A model generated the notes under the pieces. That model was not told where the DNA came from. It saw only the letters and a list, made by a program, of their open reading frames with translations, and did not search any database. A stretch of 64,000 nucleotides of DNA from an uncultured Bacilli bacterium (GTDB taxonomy: Bacteria > Bacillota_I > Bacilli_A > RF39 > UBA660): the NCBI GenBank assembly GCA_947632375.1, contig CANRPF010000005.1, positions 1-64,000 of the forward strand. Reading direction: 5' to 3'. Below are positions 52,184-61,285 of the stretch, one piece after another (the first letter of the stretch is position 1; every line of letters begins with the position of its first letter). Both the position numbers and the translations under genes were made by a program.

Positions 52184-52564
52184 CTATTCTTCCCCCTCTT
52201 CGTCTAATTCCATATCAAACAATTGTTCTATGTCCTTATAACCTTTTGGTATTTTCTTTAATAATCTCAAACTACCATTAGAAACGTGTTGTCCAGTGTC
52301 TCCAAACATACCAGTAGTCCATATGATGTCAAAAGTGAAATAAATATATTCTTCTAACTCACATAATACTTTAATACCACTTTCTATGTTTCTATAATAT
52401 GTAAATGCGTCATTGAAAATATCTCTTTCAAATAAATCATAAATAACCTTACTTGCTAAATCACAATTGGTATAACAAACATAAAAATCGTTTATAATAT
52501 CGTTCCATTTTTCGTTTGCTAAATCTTGATATTTTTTTGCTCTCTTTTGCACCTCTTCTACCAT
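52184..52564 (-). CDS. Hypothetical protein
   Basis: 126 residues from ATG 52564, GAGGTGG upstream. Contains FDIIWTTGMFGDTGQHVSNG, the only non-helical part. No family recognised. Confidence 0.6.
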   Translation of the reverse strand: MVEEVQKRAKKYQDLANEKWNDIINDFYVCYTNCDLASKVIYDLFERDIFNDAFTYYRNIESGIKVLCELEEYIYFTFDIIWTTGMFGDTGQHVSNGSLRLLKKIPKGYKDIEQLFDMELDEEGEE

Positions 52565-52582
52565 AAATACCACCTCTTTCTT

Positions 52583-52771
52583 TTAATTATATAAATACCA
52601 CTCTTGTATTTTTAATACATCAAAATCTGCTTGTTTGATTTCTTCTTTTATAGTATATAGCATACTATCATTTACCTCTTCTTTATTGATAACCAACACC
52701 TCGTCTTTAAACATAAAGTATGCAATTACTTTTCCACTTTCATTAAACCATTTAAAACCTTTTCTTGTCAT
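52583..52771 (-). CDS. Hypothetical protein
   Basis: 62 residues, WFNESGKVIAYFMFKDEVLV strands then helix. No family recognised. Confidence 0.6.
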   Translation of the reverse strand: MTRKGFKWFNESGKVIAYFMFKDEVLVINKEEVNDSMLYTIKEEIKQADFDVLKIQEWYLYN

Positions 52772-52794
52772 TATTTACTCTCCTATTAAATCTT

Positions 52795-53073
52795 TTATAT
52801 CTCATACATTTTTAATAATATTTCTCTTGTGCTTAATTTGTCTAAAAAGTCTTCTTCCTCGTCTTCACAGAGGTAATATAATCTATCACTTAATTGTGAT
52901 ATACATAAATCGTTTTCGTCTGTTAAGTATAAGTCTTCTAAAAGTGGTATTAAATCATATGCTACCTCGTCATTAAAACCACTTGCTTTTAAACAAATAT
53001 ACTCATACAAATCGTCTATTGTGTCTTCTCCATATTCTTCTATAATTTCGTCTAAAACTTTCTTATCTTCCAT
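52795..53073 (-). CDS. Hypothetical very acidic protein
   Basis: 92 residues, Asp/Glu-rich helices with YEYICLKASGFNDEVAYDL. Adjoins the Api92-like gene. No family recognised. Confidence 0.6.
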   Translation of the reverse strand: MEDKKVLDEIIEEYGEDTIDDLYEYICLKASGFNDEVAYDLIPLLEDLYLTDENDLCISQLSDRLYYLCEDEEEDFLDKLSTREILLKMYEI

Positions 53074-53074
53074 T

Positions 53075-53839
53075 TTATTCTCCTCCTCTTAAATAATCTT
53101 CTAAATCATAGCCCCATATATCACAAGCAAATTTTGCATGTTTTTCTTCTTCTTTAACACATTTACCATTTTCAAATATTGCTATTCCATGTCCTTTACA
53201 ACCAATATCTTCATTTGCATATGCTACCTCTACTCTAGCATTATATTTTTTACTTATTTTCTCAAATAACTCATAAGGCATGTTCCAAGCCGTTTCAAAC
53301 TCAACCTCATTATCATTTATATAACGTGTAGAACAAGCATTCCATTTTGTCCCCCAATTATTATTACACCAGTCATACCATGTATCTGCTCCATAGTCCA
53401 ATATATTTTTAATATAAATGTTTCCTAAATCTTCTAAATTATTAACACCTAAATCTATTAAACTACATGAACAAGTGAAATCAATTTTTCCAGTTTTCTT
53501 TTCTTTTTTTATTATTTCTTTTATTTTCTTTTGTGCTTTTTTATAATCTTCTTTACTGAAAATATTTTCATTTCCTAATTTTAATTCTTCAAAATAGCCA
53601 CCTCGATAAAAACTTTGTCCTATACTCTTTAATTTTTTAAAAAGATATTCCCTTTCTACATTATCAATTTTACTAACTGCATAATGTACAGAAATGTCTT
53701 CAAAACACTCACTTATATTAAGTGTTTTAGGCATTTTTATTATTTCATTAAAATCAAATAACTCTTCTTTGTCTTTATAGCAATCTTTCATAATTCTTTT
53801 ATCACTAAATTTTACAATATTTTTCACATAATTCGGCAT
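53075..53839 (-). CDS. Api92-like (YubB/DUF1281-type) protein
   Basis: 254 residues. Opening MPNYVKNIVKFSD, central NNWGTKWNACSTR and VEFETAWNMPYELFEKIS, then the DIGCKGHGIAIFENGK block match the ferredoxin-like domain of Api92/YubB proteins, frequent in plasmids and phages. Molecular role unknown. Confidence 0.75.
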   Translation of the reverse strand: MPNYVKNIVKFSDKRIMKDCYKDKEELFDFNEIIKMPKTLNISECFEDISVHYAVSKIDNVEREYLFKKLKSIGQSFYRGGYFEELKLGNENIFSKEDYKKAQKKIKEIIKKEKKTGKIDFTCSCSLIDLGVNNLEDLGNIYIKNILDYGADTWYDWCNNNWGTKWNACSTRYINDNEVEFETAWNMPYELFEKISKKYNARVEVAYANEDIGCKGHGIAIFENGKCVKEEEKHAKFACDIWGYDLEDYLRGGE

Positions 53840-53859
53840 AATTCATTTCTCCTCTCTTT

Positions 53860-54357
53860 TTAATATACAAACATTGGTAATAGATAACCTACCTCTCCAG
53901 TCTTTGTATTTTTGAATTTTATAACATATCTATAACCATAAGAAAATCTACTGCATAATTCAATTTTATCTGCTCTTATTAAATGTTTTATAGTGTCATA
54001 TTTTTTTAAATCAACACCATATTTTATAATCTCACTTTCTTCTTTTATATCTCCACTATATTCTTTTTTTAATTTAAAAACATTATCTTCGTTTATACAA
54101 TTATTTATATCTTCTGTAATATCTACAACATTAATAAGACTAAAACCTCTTGAAAAATCTTTATAAATATTTATAATTGTATCTTTAAGTTTATTGTTTT
54201 CTTCTTCTAAATAACCATAATCTTTATTTAAAAGAACAACTGAACAACAATTACTAATAATATATTTGCTTTCATATTCAAAACATTTATAGTATTGTAA
54301 ATCTTTATGTTCATTATGTACGTCTTTAAAAAACCTTTTTAAATATACCTTATTCAT
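53860..54357 (-). CDS. Paralogue of the gene at 62164
   Basis: 165 residues. YESKYIISNCCSVVLLNKD and the C-terminal RYVIKFKNTKTGEVGYLLP correspond to FLISNGYSMLLLKEK and CYMFIGKNGIAYLP in the gene at 62164, with similar length and order. Function unknown. Confidence 0.6.
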   Translation of the reverse strand: MNKVYLKRFFKDVHNEHKDLQYYKCFEYESKYIISNCCSVVLLNKDYGYLEEENNKLKDTIINIYKDFSRGFSLINVVDITEDINNCINEDNVFKLKKEYSGDIKEESEIIKYGVDLKKYDTIKHLIRADKIELCSRFSYGYRYVIKFKNTKTGEVGYLLPMFVY

Positions 54358-54358
54358 T

Positions 54359-54907
54359 TTACCATACCACCTCTCCAGTTTCTAAATCTTCTAAACTAAA
54401 ACTATTACAACCACAACCAGTATGTACTCTTCTACCCTCTGCAAAACTATCTAAACCTTTTCTTGTTAATCTTTGGTATTTCCAACTTTTTCCACATTTA
54501 TCACAAGTTACTTTATACTTATAATGTATTTCTTGTTTAGGTGGAACAACATTTGCATTAATGTAAACCTTATCTATACTATTACATCTATCTATATGAT
54601 AACCTAATTTATTATTTACCATATTTGCATAATATCTCCACTTTCTATCATGTCCAGTTGTGTCTTCAAAAGTATGTAATATCTCATGAATAATAGTGTT
54701 CTTGATGTCTTTGTCCACACCAACCTCTAATAACCAACTCGATATGTTTATGTCTATCTTATTGACACATTGACCAAATCTTCTTTTAGCACGATAATTT
54801 ACCTTATAAGTAATATTATCTTTTAGTTTTTCTCCTAGTCCAATTTTAACAATTTCTTCTTCACTTTCCTTTGCAAGTCTCTTTAATTTCATTTCCAAAC
54901 TTTCCAT
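54359..54907 (-). CDS. SprT-like zinc metalloprotease domain protein
   Basis: 182 residues. Catalytic HEILH at 74-78 followed by a third His in TGHDRKWRYY (about 84), then a C-terminal zinc ribbon with CDKCGKSW and CGC. This is the SprT/Spartan layout; Spartan proteases clear DNA-protein crosslinks, while bacterial and phage SprT roles are unclear. First gene after the promoter at 54941. Confidence 0.8.
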   Translation of the reverse strand: MESLEMKLKRLAKESEEEIVKIGLGEKLKDNITYKVNYRAKRRFGQCVNKIDINISSWLLEVGVDKDIKNTIIHEILHTFEDTTGHDRKWRYYANMVNNKLGYHIDRCNSIDKVYINANVVPPKQEIHYKYKVTCDKCGKSWKYQRLTRKGLDSFAEGRRVHTGCGCNSFSLEDLETGEVVW

Positions 54908-54940
54908 AAAATCTCTCCTTTTTCTTTTCTTTACACCCTA

Positions 54941-54990
54941 ATTATATCATACTTTATTTAAAATGTTCACTTTTTTTGCACTTTTTTTGA
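54941..54990 (-). promoter_or_regulatory. Class 2 early promoter, copy B
   Basis: Minus strand: AAAGTGCAAAAAAAGTGAACAT, spacer, TGATATAAT (-10 at 54946-54941), then TAGGGTGTAAAG. Best preserved copy with both AAAGTG repeats. Confidence 0.7.
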
Positions 54991-54997
54991 AAAAGTT

Positions 54998-55318
54998 TTA
55001 ATTATTATATCGTACTTTTGTTTGATTTTTCTCTTTCTTAAATTGTTCTAACTTGTTTTTGTAATATTCTATTTTTTCTTTATTATTTTTTCTTCTAGCC
55101 CAGTATAAGCCATTAGATAAATTATGATATTCTTTATTTTTCTTATTGTAATCTGCACTTTTTTTGTTTTGCTTTTGTTTGTCTTTTACAAATCTTTCTA
55201 TCATATTCAAATATTCAACTAAAATATCATGTTCTCCATTATTTTTATTTATTTTGCTATCTAATAAGTCTTTAACTTTAAACATTATTTGTAAATCTTT
55301 ATTTGTAATTAAAGCCAT
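54998..55318 (-). CDS. Basic coiled-coil protein
   Basis: 106 residues, Lys/Asn-rich helical (GLYWARRKNNKEKIEYYKNK). No family recognised; weak start context (GGGGGTG). Confidence 0.6.
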   Translation of the reverse strand: MALITNKDLQIMFKVKDLLDSKINKNNGEHDILVEYLNMIERFVKDKQKQNKKSADYNKKNKEYHNLSNGLYWARRKNNKEKIEYYKNKLEQFKKEKNQTKVRYNN

Positions 55319-55332
55319 ACATAAACACCCCC

Positions 55333-55800
55333 CTAATCTAAATCTAAAGATGTAAAGCCAAGTTTATCATTTTCTTTTTCTATTTCTTTTGATAATAACT
55401 CTTTGTAAACATTTCGTGTTTCTTTATCTAATATATAAATACCATTATCTAAATAATTTGTATAAAACTCAATGTCGTCTGTTGGAGATAAATCTTCTAA
55501 TTTACTAATATCATTAATAAGATATTTACTCTCCATTTCGTCAGTCTTATCAAAACCACAACAATTCTCTTTCGTTTGGAAATATAATAACTTTTCTTTC
55601 TTTTCTTCTATTTTATTTTTAATTATGTCTTGTATATGTCCTATGTAAACACAGAATATACCAGTTAAAATACTATTAAAACTCATATTTGAAACATCTG
55701 TAAATGTTCTTATATCTTCAAAATCATATTCACATTTTTCCAACATTTCCCAGTCTGCATAACCACCACCAAATAAAGAACATAAAATATCATATAACAT
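55333..55800 (-). CDS. Hypothetical protein
   Basis: 155 residues. LYDILCSLFGGGYADWEML start, central ENCCGFDKTDEME with paired Cys, acidic. No family recognised. Confidence 0.6.
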   Translation of the reverse strand: MLYDILCSLFGGGYADWEMLEKCEYDFEDIRTFTDVSNMSFNSILTGIFCVYIGHIQDIIKNKIEEKKEKLLYFQTKENCCGFDKTDEMESKYLINDISKLEDLSPTDDIEFYTNYLDNGIYILDKETRNVYKELLSKEIEKENDKLGFTSLDLD

Positions 55801-55802
55801 TT

Positions 55803-56057
55803 TTATACCTCCTCTGTATAACCAAAACTTGCTATACTTTTCATATTAAATGATTTTAAAACAACATCATTTTCAACAATATATAGTCTTTTTCCACTTT
55901 CACTTAACTCGAACTTTTGTTTGCTATCTCTTAACCAGTAGTTAGTGTCTCCACTCATAGGACTTACCATAATCAAATATTTTAGTCCTCTAAAATCTCC
56001 AACATATGTAGGTCTATCACTTTCCATAAAATCTTTTACCCAATCTTTCTTTTCCAT
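55803..56057 (-). CDS. Hypothetical protein
   Basis: 84 residues from ATG 56057; leader GGAGAGTGATTTTTATGG is the same as ahead of 59241. GLKYLIMVSPMSGDTNYWLRD is distinctive but unrecognised. Confidence 0.6.
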   Translation of the reverse strand: MEKKDWVKDFMESDRPTYVGDFRGLKYLIMVSPMSGDTNYWLRDSKQKFELSESGKRLYIVENDVVLKSFNMKSIASFGYTEEV

Positions 56058-56072
56058 AAAAATCACTCTCCT

Positions 56073-56273
56073 TTAAAAGTTTTTGGAAATATAATGATTT
56101 GCATACCACTCTATTGTGCTATTCAAAACATCATTTAATTCACTATCTCCCATAACATTACTATAAATGTTTTCTGCAATTTCATTAATTTGTTCTTCTG
56201 TTAATTTACAATATTCTTCACACTCAACATTATTCAAATAATCACAAATCTCTTCTTTTATAAACTCTTCCAT
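56073..56273 (-). CDS. Hypothetical acidic protein
   Basis: 66 residues, acidic helices (VECEEYCKLTEEQINEIAEN). Starts next to the upstream stop. No family. Confidence 0.6.
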   Translation of the reverse strand: MEEFIKEEICDYLNNVECEEYCKLTEEQINEIAENIYSNVMGDSELNDVLNSTIEWYANHYISKNF

Positions 56274-56525
56274 TTATATTTTACCCTCTTGTACATCTAA
56301 TATATTATCTCTAAAAAAACTCTTTTGTTGTTTTCCTTTTTCAACTACCTCTAGGTAATCACTATTTGTAATATCTGCACCAGAAGAAACATCTATTTTA
56401 ATAATGTTTTTATTGAAAAACTCTATTTCTGCATATTTTTTAGTTATAAAACACTGCTCGTGATGTCTATTGTAAATTATTGCATTTTTATATAATCTTA
56501 TTTCTTTTACTTTATTATCTAACAT
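56274..56525 (-). CDS. Hypothetical protein
   Basis: 83 residues from ATG 56525, AAAGGTGG upstream; a GTG at 56537 is less likely. Beta-rich (AIIYNRHHEQCFITKKYAEI). No family. Confidence 0.6.
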   Translation of the reverse strand: MLDNKVKEIRLYKNAIIYNRHHEQCFITKKYAEIEFFNKNIIKIDVSSGADITNSDYLEVVEKGKQQKSFFRDNILDVQEGKI

Positions 56526-56542
56526 TTTATTTTCCACCTTTC

Positions 56543-57073
56543 TTAATCTAACTCTATATAATCTCCGTTTTCGTCATAAATACTATGTCCATTAAAACTT
56601 AAATAATACCACTCTTCTCCCTCTAAACCACAATTATTGCATTTATAAGGATAATAAATCATATCGTCTGCTATTTCCATAACATCATAATCTAAATCTT
56701 CATGTCTACATTTAGGACAAACACCCTTTTCATTTAAAAGTTTTTCTTCAAATTTCCAGTTATTAATTTCCATAATATTTTTCATATCTTTTATAATGTT
56801 TTCTACAAGTTTTATATTCTTTTCATTTTCTCCAAATTTTTCTTTATAATAATAACTACCATAAACATTATAATCTTTTCTTATATAATCATATTTAATA
56901 GTATAATCTTCATTTTCTAAAGTTATTATCATATCAGTAAAAGCAATTTCTATTCTTTTACTTTCTCCACTACCTACAAACTTAACATTTGAAAAAACCA
57001 ATGTATTGTCTTCAAAAGTTGCTATCTCGTTATATAGTGGACTATACTTTTCTATAATCTTTTCCATTTTCAT
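56543..57073 (-). CDS. Zinc-ribbon phage protein
   Basis: 176 residues. The C-terminal third has CPKCRHED and CNNCGLEGEEWYYLSFNGH, a zinc ribbon ending in an aromatic strand. The N-terminal part is beta-rich. Function unknown. Confidence 0.65.
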   Translation of the reverse strand: MKMEKIIEKYSPLYNEIATFEDNTLVFSNVKFVGSGESKRIEIAFTDMIITLENEDYTIKYDYIRKDYNVYGSYYYKEKFGENEKNIKLVENIIKDMKNIMEINNWKFEEKLLNEKGVCPKCRHEDLDYDVMEIADDMIYYPYKCNNCGLEGEEWYYLSFNGHSIYDENGDYIELD

Positions 57074-57095
57074 AAATAATCACTCTCCCTTTTAA

Positions 57096-57740
57096 TTAAT
57101 AACTATAAAATACTATTTTTCCACTTTCTAATTGATAATAATCTTCACTTTCTAACAAATCATAACCAAAAGCATAATCGTCAAAATAATCTTGTTCTTC
57201 ATAACCATAAGCCCATTTTTCATTTTCTATCATATCGTCAAAATCTTTGAATACACAACCTACAATAGCCCTATCTTGATAATCTTGTCCATAGTTGTCA
57301 AAAATATCGTCAACCTCTATCTCACTTAAACCATATTCTTTTGCTACATATTCTTTTTCTTCTTCTATAATCTTATTAAACAAATCTTTGTTCTCTTTAC
57401 TTAATAATCTCTTTTCAATAGTGTTTTCATATTCATTAATAATTTCTATACCTCTTTTATATTTATCACTATCTTTTTCTATTCCAAAACCTAGTGCTTT
57501 TATCTCGTCTTGTAATTCAAATAACTTTTTAAAGTCTTCTTTAGTTAGAATAGTTTCTAAATTATCATAATTTTCTTCTACTAACTTTCTAAACTCTTTT
57601 TCAAAACCACTAAAACAAGCACCCACAATATGTAGACCACTAAAATAATGTCCACACTCAAAACCTTTAAATTCCATATATTTAACACAATCTCTGTCTT
57701 CACTATTTTTCTCTTTTGCTAAAAATAATACTTTTTCCAT
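57096..57740 (-). CDS. ArdA-like candidate antirestriction protein, paralogue A
   Basis: 214 residues from ATG 57740 behind GGAGGAG. Very acidic. The C-terminal YFDDYAFGYDLLES...SGKIVFYS follows the YxDYxAxGxDL pattern at the end of ArdA DNA mimics that block type I restriction. The N-terminal half is not clearly ArdA, so this is a fold-level guess. Paired with 58446. Confidence 0.4.
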   Translation of the reverse strand: MEKVLFLAKEKNSEDRDCVKYMEFKGFECGHYFSGLHIVGACFSGFEKEFRKLVEENYDNLETILTKEDFKKLFELQDEIKALGFGIEKDSDKYKRGIEIINEYENTIEKRLLSKENKDLFNKIIEEEKEYVAKEYGLSEIEVDDIFDNYGQDYQDRAIVGCVFKDFDDMIENEKWAYGYEEQDYFDDYAFGYDLLESEDYYQLESGKIVFYSY

Positions 57741-57772
57741 AATATCTCCTCCTTTTTTCATTTTACACTCAT

Positions 57773-57820
57773 ATTATAACATATAAAAGTACAAATGTTC
57801 ACTTTTTTTACACTTTATTT
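57773..57820 (-). promoter_or_regulatory. Class 2 early promoter, copy C
   Basis: Minus strand: AAAGTGTAAAAAAAGTGAACAT, spacer, TTATAAT (-10 at 57778-57773), then ATGAGTGTAAAA and purine-rich leader. Confidence 0.65.
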
Positions 57821-57830
57821 TGATTTTTTT

Positions 57831-58058
57831 TTAAATGTCTTCTTGATAATCATAATTTTTATGAACAAATAAAGGTGTATCATTATAATATAACATCTTA
57901 TAACCAACTCTTAATAAATAAGCCATATTATCATAGTTTATCAAGTTATTATCGTCTTCCAAATAATACTCGTACTTATGTTCCATATTGTAATTTACTG
58001 CTTTTTGTATATTGTCTTTATCTTGTAAATTTATTTCTATTACCTTTTTTCTTTTCAT
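57831..58058 (-). CDS. Hypothetical protein
   Basis: 75 residues, Tyr/Asn-rich; overlaps the upstream stop (ATGA). No family recognised. Confidence 0.6.
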   Translation of the reverse strand: MKRKKVIEINLQDKDNIQKAVNYNMEHKYEYYLEDDNNLINYDNMAYLLRVGYKMLYYNDTPLFVHKNYDYQEDI

Positions 58059-58387
58059 TTTAACATCTCCATTTCTACTATATACATATCATTTCCATAA
58101 TCAGTTTCAAAACTACCAATTTCATAGTTGCAATCTAGTACATCAATCTCTGTGCCGTACATATCATATAAAACAACATTATCAAAATAATTACTACAAC
58201 CACTACATAAATCTATTGTTAGATAATTTCCATTAGAAAATTCTACACAACCAATTTCAATATAATCATATATTTTTGCCCCTAGTTTTTCCATTTCCTT
58301 TTTATCTGTGTTAAAATCTAAATCTAGCAACTTTTTATAATACTCATAATCTTCTTTTGAAATACTAAACTTTCCTTTATAAATCAT
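58055..58387 (-). CDS. Hypothetical protein
   Basis: 110 residues. Central CSGCSNYFDNVVLYDMYGTE. No family recognised. RBS AGAGGTG; a tandem ATATAGGTGTT repeat lies upstream at about 58420-58440. Confidence 0.6.
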   Translation of the reverse strand: MIYKGKFSISKEDYEYYKKLLDLDFNTDKKEMEKLGAKIYDYIEIGCVEFSNGNYLTIDLCSGCSNYFDNVVLYDMYGTEIDVLDCNYEIGSFETDYGNDMYIVEMEMLK

Positions 58388-58445
58388 ATTTTACACCTCT
58401 TCTTTTCCTTTCATACCTATATAACACCTATATAAATTTTTGTAC

Positions 58446-59042
58446 CTAGTCTAAATATTCCACTATTCTACCACTTGGTAGTTTATACCACAAATTATAG
58501 TTACCAATAGTTTTTAGTAATAATTCATTGCCAAAATTTTTATAGTTAAAAAATTCCATAGGTACGTTGTCATACCCGTAAAGTTCCCTTGTATGCTCTA
58601 CCATATCATATAAATTATTATAAACACAACTTACCATATTTCTATCTTTACATTTTAGTTTATAGTTTTTCCATATTTCTTCTGTATCACTATCAGTCAA
58701 ATTGTATTTCTTTTTTATATAGACCTTTTCTTCTTCTTGTATCTCTTCATATAGTTTCTTATTCTCTTCACTCAATAACTTATCTGTAATTATCTTTTCT
58801 ATGTCGTTATAAATACCCTTTTTCTTATCTTTCACGTTATATATTTTATAAAATATCTCAAACTCTTCTTGTGTTAGAACACTTTTAATATCTTCATATT
58901 TATTGTTTACATAATCTCTTAAAGTATTACTAACACCTAGAACATTTTCACATAAAATGTCTTTATTTTTAAAATCTAGGTAAAAAATCACGTTCCTTTT
59001 ATCTAAATTTTCAATTTTTGCCAAAAACACTATATCTTCCAT
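58446..59042 (-). CDS. ArdA-like candidate antirestriction protein, paralogue B
   Basis: 198 residues from ATG 59042. Aligns along its length with 57096: VFLAK at the start, the VLTQEEFEIFYKI block, and C-terminal FFNYKNFGNELL followed by LPSGRIVEYL. Acidic. Same caution as for paralogue A. Confidence 0.4.
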   Translation of the reverse strand: MEDIVFLAKIENLDKRNVIFYLDFKNKDILCENVLGVSNTLRDYVNNKYEDIKSVLTQEEFEIFYKIYNVKDKKKGIYNDIEKIITDKLLSEENKKLYEEIQEEEKVYIKKKYNLTDSDTEEIWKNYKLKCKDRNMVSCVYNNLYDMVEHTRELYGYDNVPMEFFNYKNFGNELLLKTIGNYNLWYKLPSGRIVEYLD

Positions 59043-59058
59043 ATTTTTCACTCTCCTT

Positions 59059-59241
59059 TTATTCCATAGTTTCTATTTTACAATTTGCAACTTGATAGTG
59101 TCCACTTTCCATGAAATCACACATATAATCACTAGCCTTATCTTTAGTTAAGTTATTCTTCACACTAATTATATCTTTTTTTAATAAATTATCACTATCG
59201 GCACCTTTTTTAAATACTATAAATCTGTATTTCTTTTCCAT
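59059..59241 (-). CDS. Hypothetical protein
   Basis: 60 residues from ATG 59241. FIVFKKGADSDNLLKKD start; shares the conserved GGAGAGTGATTTTTATGG leader with 56057. No family. Confidence 0.6.
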   Translation of the reverse strand: MEKKYRFIVFKKGADSDNLLKKDIISVKNNLTKDKASDYMCDFMESGHYQVANCKIETME

Positions 59242-59260
59242 AAAAATCACTCTCCTTTTC

Positions 59261-59452
59261 TTATTTAATACTTTCTACAATATCTGTAAATATATCTGCT
59301 ATCAAACATCTGTTCTGTTCATATTCCTTTTCTATTTTCCTACTTTTTTCATATTCTAGCCACTCTATTTTGTCTTCTAAATACTCTGTATAATCTTCTA
59401 ATTCAAAAATATAATCAATTAATTCTCCTCTAGTCATATCAAAATAGCCCAT
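59261..59452 (-). CDS. Hypothetical coiled-coil protein
   Basis: 63 residues; MTRGELIDYIFELEDYTEYLE and further heptads form one coil. No family. Confidence 0.6.
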   Translation of the reverse strand: MGYFDMTRGELIDYIFELEDYTEYLEDKIEWLEYEKSRKIEKEYEQNRCLIADIFTDIVESIK

Positions 59453-59469
59453 AGAAACATCTCCTTTAT

Positions 59470-59688
59470 TTACTTTATTTTATTGTATTCTTCATACATT
59501 TGTTTCATAAAGTCCTTGTACCACTTATCATTTTTAAAATATCTATCACAACCAGTTGCTATCTCGTCTTCATTTACAATTATTCTTACACATCTGTTTT
59601 TTTCTGCATTATTAATATCTAAACCTATCATAAATACTACTATTCCTATAATTACTATTCCCACACTTATAATAACTTTCTTATACAT
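59470..59688 (-). CDS. Small membrane-anchored protein
   Basis: 72 residues. Membrane span VIISVGIVIIGIVVFMIGL (about 5-23), then a domain with two Cys (CVRII, GCDRYF). Could be a lipoprotein-free membrane inhibitor; unknown. Confidence 0.6.
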   Translation of the reverse strand: MYKKVIISVGIVIIGIVVFMIGLDINNAEKNRCVRIIVNEDEIATGCDRYFKNDKWYKDFMKQMYEEYNKIK

Positions 59689-60058
59689 AAATATCTCCCT
59701 TTTCTATACCAAATACTAATTTTTCTAACTCTTCAAAATCTAGTGTATCTATATCATAAAACTCTTCTAAATTAGATATAGTAATATCTCCACTTAATTT
59801 TACTACCTCTCTTCTGTTATTTGTACTTATAGTTAATAACATATCATTATAGTAAAAGTCAAAATAACCCAAGTCCAAATCAACATTTGTAAAACTTATT
59901 GAAACATTGTCTTCTGCCATTTTTTCAATGTACTTATACACCTTTTCAATGTCATGCGTATCTCCAAAATCAATACTTAATTTTCTCTCTAATTGTCTGT
60001 AATCAACATATGCTTTTTTTAAAATTTTCATATCTTTATCATTATATTTCTTTTCCAT
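59681..60058 (-). CDS. Hypothetical acidic protein
   Basis: 125 residues. VDLDLGYFDFYYNDMLLTIS strands, acidic helices. Overlaps the membrane gene start. No family. Confidence 0.6.
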   Translation of the reverse strand: MEKKYNDKDMKILKKAYVDYRQLERKLSIDFGDTHDIEKVYKYIEKMAEDNVSISFTNVDLDLGYFDFYYNDMLLTISTNNRREVVKLSGDITISNLEEFYDIDTLDFEELEKLVFGIEKGDIYV

Positions 60059-60077
60059 AATAATCTCTCCTTTTTAA

Positions 60078-60608
60078 TTATTTATTCCATTTTACAATAG
60101 CAAATATTCCATTATAATTATAAATTGCATATCTACCACTCAATCTCTTTATAACATTATTTCCACAATCATAATCATAAATCTCAAAATTTTCTCCACT
60201 CATAGTTGTAATAAATTTCAAGCATGGTATTTTAACGTCTTCATTTATAATATATACATAATTAGTTCCGTCTCCTATACCATTAGGTATACATATTGTA
60301 AAGTCTTTATTACCTACTTTTAAACTGCCTATATCACTATATGTTTCAATACGTTCATGTTCCTTTTTATTCAAGTAGTTTATAACTAATCTTGTGTCTT
60401 CTTTAAATAATTCCCAGTAGCCTTGATTGTTTTCTAGTCTCAAATCATTTTTTACCAATTCTTTAAACTCTGTTATTGTTTTAGCATTTAACCAATACTC
60501 TTTTATAATCTCAATACTACCTTTATAATCGTATATACTTTCATTTAATAAACATCTTTTTGTAAACTCGTCTATCTTTTTTGTCTTTTCAAAATTTTCC
60601 CATTTCAT
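60078..60608 (-). CDS. Hypothetical protein
   Basis: 176 residues from ATG 60608, ATAGGAG upstream. Beta-rich C-terminal half (CIPNGIGDGTNYVYIINED). No family. Confidence 0.6.
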   Translation of the reverse strand: MKWENFEKTKKIDEFTKRCLLNESIYDYKGSIEIIKEYWLNAKTITEFKELVKNDLRLENNQGYWELFKEDTRLVINYLNKKEHERIETYSDIGSLKVGNKDFTICIPNGIGDGTNYVYIINEDVKIPCLKFITTMSGENFEIYDYDCGNNVIKRLSGRYAIYNYNGIFAIVKWNK

Positions 60609-60624
60609 ATACAACATCTCCTAT

Positions 60625-60822
60625 CTATTCATAATCTTTTAATAAAATCTTGTCTACGTCTTCATTATCTAACTTTTCAAGCATTACCTCAACTAAACCA
60701 GTCAAATTAAGATAAATTTTTTCTTTACTTTCATAATTTGATATTCTTAATACATCAACATCTACAAATTCAATAGTTTTGCTATTATCAACTAATCTTT
60801 CAAATAATTCTATTTTTTCCAT
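60625..60822 (-). CDS. Hypothetical acidic protein
   Basis: 65 residues from ATG 60822, GGAGAGTG upstream. Acidic, LVDNSKTIEFVDVDVLRIS. No family. Confidence 0.6.
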   Translation of the reverse strand: MEKIELFERLVDNSKTIEFVDVDVLRISNYESKEKIYLNLTGLVEVMLEKLDNEDVDKILLKDYE

Positions 60823-60841
60823 TTCTATCACTCTCCTATTC

Positions 60842-61210
60842 CTAATCAAAATCTCTATTTCTTATAGTTTCTTTTAATATCTTTATTTCTTTACCAAAAT
60901 CAGTTTCATAAAACTCGTCAACTACCTTTTGTCTTTTACCTTTTCCAAATCTGCTTATTCCATGTTCTCTTTTATAATTTTCTACATATCTGCAAATCTC
61001 ATTATATTCTAACTTTTCTACAACACAACTCATGCAAGTCTCGTACGTATAACTTTCCCACGTTCTATTATAATATCTGCAAGTATTACTTTCCAATTCT
61101 ACACCATTTTTTAATAAAGTAGTTTTATGTCCCCAAGCACGTGTATTTTCCCAATACTCGTTTACAAAATTGTAAACATTATCATTAATTTTTTTAACTC
61201 TTATTTCCAT
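60842..61210 (-). CDS. Hypothetical protein
   Basis: 122 residues, Arg/Trp-rich for this region; three Cys including CMSCVVEKL. First gene after promoter copy D. No family. Confidence 0.6.
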   Translation of the reverse strand: MEIRVKKINDNVYNFVNEYWENTRAWGHKTTLLKNGVELESNTCRYYNRTWESYTYETCMSCVVEKLEYNEICRYVENYKREHGISRFGKGKRQKVVDEFYETDFGKEIKILKETIRNRDFD

Positions 61211-61244
61211 ATTAACCTCTCCTTTTTTTTTAATTTACATTTAT

Positions 61245-61285
61245 ATTATAACATATAAATTTTAAAATGTTCACTTTTTATTCAA
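61245..61285 (-). promoter_or_regulatory. Class 2 early promoter, copy D (partial)
   Basis: Minus strand: AAAAAGTGAACATTTT, spacer, TTATAAT (-10 at 61250-61245), then ATAAATGTAAA. The distal AAAGTG repeat is degenerate because it lies in the end of the upstream gene. Confidence 0.55.
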
